Below, piece by piece: positions 60,458 through 64,000 of a stretch of 64,000 bases of DNA. Made by a program: the position numbers and the translations under genes. Numbering within the stretch: the first letter of the stretch is position 1; every line of letters starts with the position of its first letter. Source of the stretch: Sphingomonas ginsenosidivorax (GTDB lineage: Bacteria > Pseudomonadota > Alphaproteobacteria > Sphingomonadales > Sphingomonadaceae); assembly GCF_007995065.1 (NCBI RefSeq), contig NZ_VOQR01000001.1, forward strand, positions 3,848,501 to 3,912,500. The letters are read 5' to 3'. The notes under the pieces were generated by a model that was given only the letters and a program-made list of their open reading frames with translations, searched no databases and was not told where the DNA came from.

Positions 60458-60772
60458 TCAATCCTGGTGGAACAGCATGGGCAGCGGCCATTCCCTGGGC
60501 CGGTTGTCGGGTTCGACCTCCATCAGCGGCGCCATATGGTCCCACCAGCGCTTCATCACCGGATGGTGCGGCAGCGCCTCGCGCGTGTTCGGCTCGCGCA
60601 GTTTAAGCACCGCGAACAGCGACAGCGTGTCCTCATCGAGGAAGATCGAATAGTCATGGATGCCGCTGTCGGTCAGCAGCGCAGTGAGCTCGGGCCAGAT
60701 CTCGTCGTGGCGCTTGCGATACTCGTCGATCACACCGGGCTTCAGCTGCATCTTGAATGCATGGATCGTCAT
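60458..60772 (-). CDS. rhaM: L-rhamnose mutarotase
   Basis: 104 residues, dimeric alpha/beta barrel of the RhaM/YiiL family: AFKMQLKPGVIDEYRKRHDEIWPEL with the catalytic His, GIHDYSIFLDEDTLSLFAVLKL, and HPVMKRWWDHMAPLMEV with the tryptophan pair. It interconverts L-rhamnose anomers for the dehydrogenase LRA1, encoded upstream. First gene of the operon rhaM-GH35-GH53-GH105-GH115-GPH-propeller glycosidase; the promoter region carries two operator candidates. Confidence 0.93.
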   Translation of the reverse strand: MTIHAFKMQLKPGVIDEYRKRHDEIWPELTALLTDSGIHDYSIFLDEDTLSLFAVLKLREPNTREALPHHPVMKRWWDHMAPLMEVEPDNRPREWPLPMLFHQD

Positions 60773-60786
60773 CCCGGCTCTCCCAT

Positions 60787-60802
60787 ACCCATTATGTGGT
60801 AT
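60787..60802 (+). promoter_or_regulatory. Rhamnose-type motif, full match
   Basis: ACCCATTATGTGGTAT fits WCCCANNNNGYGGWAT at all 12 fixed positions and here forms a clear dyad ATACC-N8-GGTAT (60785-60802). It starts 15 bases before the rhaM start (on the minus strand), so it could act by blocking transcription or translation start. Confidence 0.5.
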
Positions 60803-60804
60803 TT

Positions 60805-60826
60805 ACCTGTATTATTTGGTACAGGT
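60805..60826. promoter_or_regulatory. Perfect 7-bp dyad ACCTGTA-N8-TACAGGT
   Basis: Perfect inverted arms 60805-60811 and 60820-60826, directly beside the rhamnose-type motif. AT-rich spacer. The same 18-22-base geometry (N8 spacer) as the adjoining ATACC dyad suggests two subsites or two regulators. This exact dyad was not seen before other genes here. Confidence 0.45.
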
Positions 60827-60940
60827 GTGAATGGCCGTCGTCAAATCCTAACCGTGTGCTTCGGCGTGGTATTGCGTCCGGGTCAGCCGATGTCGCGCGG
60901 GGGCGGTTGCGCGCCAAGCCTCCCCCCTTTCCCTCAGTCC

Positions 60941-61018
60941 GTCACCCCAGCGGCGGGGCCTCGTGCAGCTATGTCACGCGCTAGCCACGGGAGATCCCAG
61001 CCTTCGCTGGGATGACGG
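60941..61018. repeat. Palindromic repeat, ATCCCAGC type, copy 3
   Basis: Degenerate copy of the element at 18811 and 26665: GTCACCCCAGC-type left half and GGGAGATCCCAGCCTTCGCTGGGATGAC right half, with a different centre. It lies between LRA1 and the rhaM promoter, both on the minus strand, and may end the LRA1 transcript. Confidence 0.8.
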
Positions 61019-61038
61019 ACCAGCGCAGACGGATCGCC

Positions 61039-61800
61039 TTATTGCAGGTTCACATAGGCCCCGCCGTCGACCAGCAGCGACGCGCCGGTGACGTAGTTGG
61101 AAAGGTCGGAGGCGAGGAAGACCGTCGGGCCGACCAGATCGTCGGGCTGGCCGAGCCGGCCGAGCGGGATGCGGCCTTCCATGTACGTCCGCTTGCCCTG
61201 GTCGGCGAGATCTTCCTTGTTGATGTCGGTGAGGATCGTGCCGGGGAACAGCGAGTTGCAGCGGATGCCGTACTTGCCGAGCGCGATGGCGACCGACTGC
61301 ATCAGCGAATGCAGCCCCGCCTTGGTCGGCGTGTAGTGCGTCTGGTATTCGCCGCCGACGAGCGCCGAAATCGACGACATCGCGATGATCGAGCCGCCAT
61401 CGCCTTGCTTGACCATCTGGTTGGCGGCCGCCTGCACCATGAAATAGGCGCCGTGGAGGTTGACCTGCATGGTCCGCTCGAACGTCTCGACCGGCATGTC
61501 GAGGAAGGCGTGGAACGGGCAGATGCCGGCATTGTTGACGAACACGTCGACGCGGCCGAGCGCCTCGGTCGCGCGCGACACGAAGTCCTTGGCGGTGGCG
61601 GGATCGGCGACGTCGCCCTGGATCGCGATACCCTTGCGACCGAGCGCCTCGATCTCGGCTACGGCGCTTTCCGCGCCTGCCACGTCGCGGGCGAAGTTCA
61701 ATGCGACATCGGCGCCGTGGCGCGCGCAGCCGATCGCGACGGCGCGGCCGATACCAGCGGACGCGCCGGTGACGAGCACGGTTTTACCTTCGAGCAACAT
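61039..61800 (-). CDS. L-rhamnose 1-dehydrogenase (LRA1), SDR family
   Basis: 253 residues. NAD(P) motif TGASAGIG (11-18), NNAG at 89-92, active-site Ser143, Tyr156 and Lys160 (YTPTK). ISALVGGEYQTHYTPTKAG, GKYGIRCNSLFPGTI and YVTGASLLVDGG are close to bacterial and fungal LRA1-type rhamnose dehydrogenases as I recall them. It oxidises L-rhamnose to rhamnono-lactone, the first step of the route encoded at 43-48 kb, from which it is separated by 13 kb. The IclR gene is 33 bases upstream. Confidence 0.88.
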   Translation of the reverse strand: MLLEGKTVLVTGASAGIGRAVAIGCARHGADVALNFARDVAGAESAVAEIEALGRKGIAIQGDVADPATAKDFVSRATEALGRVDVFVNNAGICPFHAFLDMPVETFERTMQVNLHGAYFMVQAAANQMVKQGDGGSIIAMSSISALVGGEYQTHYTPTKAGLHSLMQSVAIALGKYGIRCNSLFPGTILTDINKEDLADQGKRTYMEGRIPLGRLGQPDDLVGPTVFLASDLSNYVTGASLLVDGGAYVNLQ

Positions 61801-61833
61801 GATAGTCTCCTTGGAAATCGGGTCGGCGCGGGG

Positions 61834-62637
61834 TCAGCGCGGGGTCGGCTCGTGGCCGAGTTCGCGGCTGATCGCGGCGGCGGTGTCGCGGACCTCGTCG
61901 GTCAGCGCGGTCATGCGGTCGTCGCTCATATATTGCGCCGCGCTCGACACGCTGATCGCGCCGACGATCTTCCCCGCGGCGTCGCGGATCGGGGCGGACA
62001 CGCAGCGCACCTGATCCTCGTTCTCCTCGAGATCGAACGCGCGGCCGCACGCGGCATAGCCTTGCATCCGATCGAACCAGAGCACGGGATCGACCTTGAA
62101 CGCGCTGGCGGCCTGCTCGGTGGCGAAGCGGTCCTTCCAGTAGCTCGGGCTGTGATCGAGCATCAGCGCCTTGCCGAGACCCGTCGAGGTGAGCGGCTGG
62201 CGATCGCCGACGCGGCTCGAGATGGTGATGCGCCGGCGGCCGGGCACCTTGTCGAGATAGAGCGCGGCGTCGCCGTCGAGGATGCCGAGATGCACCGTAT
62301 CCTCGGTCGAGGCGGACAGGTCCTCAAGATAGGGCCGCGCGACCTGCACGAGATCGGCCTGTGCCTGCGCGAGCGTGCCGAGCAGCAACAGCTTGGGCCC
62401 CAGCCGGTAACCGGCGCGCGGGGTGAAGGCGAGATAGCCGCGATCGACCAGCGCGCTCAGCAGGCGATGCGTCGTACTCTTGGTCAGGTCGAGCTTGGTG
62501 GCGAGTTCGCTGAGCGTCAGCACCTCGTGGCTTACCGCCTCGATCAGGTCGAGCCCGCGCATGAGCGTCTGGCTGCCCGCGCCGACTGCGCTACCGGCGG
62601 TTTCGGGCTGTTCGGCAGTGGCCGTGGATGTCGTCAT
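61834..62637 (-). CDS. IclR-family transcriptional regulator
   Basis: 267 residues from the ATG at 62637, which has AGGA 7 bases upstream; an ATG at 62643 is too close to that site. N-terminal winged helix (LTLSELATKLDLTKSTTHRLLSALVDRGYL), then the IclR effector domain (DTVHLGILDGDAALYLDKVPG, LTSTGLGKALML, CVSAPIRDAAGKIVGAISVS). It is the only regulator gene in the carbohydrate locus and lies between GH2 and LRA1, probably in one transcript. Likely effector: rhamnose, rhamnonate or KDR (inference). Candidate binder of WCCCANNNNGYGGWAT. Confidence 0.9.
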   Translation of the reverse strand: MTTSTATAEQPETAGSAVGAGSQTLMRGLDLIEAVSHEVLTLSELATKLDLTKSTTHRLLSALVDRGYLAFTPRAGYRLGPKLLLLGTLAQAQADLVQVARPYLEDLSASTEDTVHLGILDGDAALYLDKVPGRRRITISSRVGDRQPLTSTGLGKALMLDHSPSYWKDRFATEQAASAFKVDPVLWFDRMQGYAACGRAFDLEENEDQVRCVSAPIRDAAGKIVGAISVSSAAQYMSDDRMTALTDEVRDTAAAISRELGHEPTPR

Positions 62638-62692
62638 GCCCATATCCTAGAGCCGCGGTCTGCATGCTGGCAATCGGCGATTGCGCGACGGG

Positions 62693-64000
62693 TCATGGCG
62701 TCACCGTCAGCGTCACGGTCCCGGGCTTCAATCCCGGCGCGGTGACGCGGATGGCGACGGGGGCAGTGCCCGCGTCCGCACGCACCATCAGCAGCGCGCG
62801 GCCGTCCTGCGCCTTGCGGGTCGGGCTGGTAAACGCGGTGTGGTCGGTGATGCTGCCATTGTCGAACGCGGCAAGCGTGCCGTGCGTCACGCTCGCTGTC
62901 AGCGCGGGGGCGGCATCGGGGACGACGACGCCCTTCGCATCGACCACCGCGACTTCGACGAAGCCGACTGCGTCGAAGCCGTGCCCGATTGTCCGCTGCG
63001 TCGGGGTCAGGCGGACCGCGGCGGGGACGCCGGCGGTGGTGAGTGCGTCGCGCGCGACGACCGTCTTCCCGTCATAGGCGACGGCGCGGATCGTGCCGGG
63101 GACGAACGGCACCGTCCATTGGCGCGCGCGGTCGTCGGCATTGCGTGGCTTGCGGCCGAGCGAGCGGCCGTCGACGAGCAGCTCGACCTCGGGCGCGTTG
63201 CTGTAGACCTCGACCGTCTCGTCATGCGCCGCGCGGTCGGCGGGGGACCAGTCGGCGAGCGCGCCGGGACCCTTGGGCTGCGGCACCGCGATCCCGACCA
63301 TCGTCGGCATCTCGCTGACGTCGACGACCTTGGTGACGCGACGCGCGATCCTGACCATCGGTTTGGTCGACCACCAGCTCTGCCGCTCCCAGCCGATCGG
63401 CTTCACCGCGTCGATGCGGTCTACCAAGCCCGAAGGATTGCTGATCGCGGGCCAGCCGATCCGGTCCGCTTCCCCCAGATAATCGGCGCCGGTCCACAGG
63501 AACATGCCCGAATAGGCGGGGTCGTCGCGCACCACGAGCCAGCTCTCGCGATTCTTGCTGTTCTCGGTGCCGATGATGATCCGGCTCGGCATGTCGGCAT
63601 GCGCCTTGGCCAGTTCGGTCTCGCGGTAGTTCTGGCCGACCACGTCGAGCATGTCGGCGGTGCCGTTCTGATAGTCGTGCGTGGTGTTGGGGCGGAACAG
63701 CGCCATCGTCACCGGCCGTGTCGGGTCCTCCTCGTGGAAGATCGCCTTCAGCCGCGCGATGATCGACTGCGTCACGATCGGATAGGCGGTGTCGTGGATC
63801 TCGTTCCCGATCGACCAGATCGCGACGCTTGGATGGTTGCGGTCGCGGCGCACGAACGCGCGCGCGTCGATCGACGACCAGTCGGTGAAGAACAGGTGAT
63901 AGTCCTGCGGGTTCTTGCCGACGGTCCACATGTCGAACGGCTCGTCCATCACGATCAGCCCGAGCCGGTCGCACAGATCGAGGAATTCGGGCGGGAACGG
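62693..64000 (-). CDS. GH2 beta-galactosidase/beta-glucuronidase-like enzyme, 5' end beyond window
   Basis: The C-terminal part, about 435 residues, is visible; the frame is open to the right edge (FLDLCDRLGLIVMDEPFD). GH2 barrel motifs: acid/base Glu in SIGNEIHDT, nucleophile Glu in IGTENSKNRESW, MFLWTGADYLGEA. Then the C-terminal Ig-like domains (VEVYSNAPEVELLVDGRSLG, AVVDAKGVVVPDAAP). Typical of the DUF4982-containing beta-galactosidases in polysaccharide clusters. It stands 55 bases before the IclR gene and probably opens that transcript. The start and signal peptide cannot be seen. Confidence 0.9.
   Translation of the reverse strand, partial: PFPPEFLDLCDRLGLIVMDEPFDMWTVGKNPQDYHLFFTDWSSIDARAFVRRDRNHPSVAIWSIGNEIHDTAYPIVTQSIIARLKAIFHEEDPTRPVTMALFRPNTTHDYQNGTADMLDVVGQNYRETELAKAHADMPSRIIIGTENSKNRESWLVVRDDPAYSGMFLWTGADYLGEADRIGWPAISNPSGLVDRIDAVKPIGWERQSWWSTKPMVRIARRVTKVVDVSEMPTMVGIAVPQPKGPGALADWSPADRAAHDETVEVYSNAPEVELLVDGRSLGRKPRNADDRARQWTVPFVPGTIRAVAYDGKTVVARDALTTAGVPAAVRLTPTQRTIGHGFDAVGFVEVAVVDAKGVVVPDAAPALTASVTHGTLAAFDNGSITDHTAFTSPTRKAQDGRALLMVRADAGTAPVAIRVTAPGLKPGTVTLTVTP

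Noticed and set aside
1..64000. tRNA, rRNA, CRISPR arrays, insertion sequences, prophage or integrated element
   Set aside because: No cloverleaf-like intergenic sequence, regular direct-repeat array, transposase, integrase or phage gene was seen; intergenic repeats are short palindromes only.

Overview
The window is high-GC DNA from an alphaproteobacterium, most likely a sphingomonad (Sphingomonas or a close relative). The evidence is the split b'/b ATP synthase genes, large TonB-dependent receptors of the sphingomonad/Caulobacter type, the oxidative (non-phosphorylated) routes for rhamnose, arabinose and galactose, and the GC-rich palindromic repeats between genes. No tRNA, rRNA, CRISPR array, transposase, integrase or phage gene was seen.

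Bases 1-9,800 are ordinary chromosome: the F0 part of the ATP synthase operon (atpB, cut at the left edge, then atpE and the b' and b subunits), a Gdx/SugE small exporter with a hairpin over its ribosome-binding site, a large inverted repeat, uvrC, a polysaccharide deacetylase and FemAB-like acyltransferase pair, recO, leuB and a GT2-GtrA glycosyltransferase.

Bases 9,900-64,000 form one continuous carbohydrate locus of about 54 kb, open at the right edge. It fits the capture and complete use of rhamnogalacturonan-I (RG-I) pectin with its galactan, arabinan or arabinogalactan side chains. Backbone enzymes: PL26-type exo-lyase with a DUF6250 protein, PL11 endo-lyase, two GH105 unsaturated-uronyl hydrolases (one exported and fused to DUF4861, one cytoplasmic) and a GDSL RG acetylesterase. 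Side-chain enzymes: GH53, two GH35, GH2, two GH43-like propellers and GH115, with three alpha/beta-hydrolase esterases. Uptake: two TonB-dependent receptors without SusD, and FucP/GluP-type, GPH-type and RhaT transporters.

Sugar use falls into two blocks. The block at 18.9-31.1 kb is a merged D-galactose/L-arabinose route: a shared dehydrogenase, lactonase and IlvD/Edd dehydratase, then a C6 branch (DgoK, DgoA) and a C5 branch (AraD1-type FAH protein, ketoglutarate semialdehyde dehydrogenase). The block at 39.3-50.0 kb plus 60.5-61.8 kb encodes the full L-rhamnose LRA1-LRA2-LRA3-LRA5-LRA6 route, mutarotase and RhaT. Its lactate product can be oxidised by LutABC, encoded divergently from the same promoter region.

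The only regulator gene in the locus is an IclR-family gene next to LRA1. Two different candidate operators recur in the intergenic regions. WCCCANNNNGYGGWAT lies before rhamnose and RG-I genes. TGTCTGACTAA (or TTATCTGATAA) lies before galactose/arabinose genes and the second receptor. This suggests two regulons sharing one locus. The only stretch over 300 bases without a gene (2680-2981) is mostly an inverted repeat.
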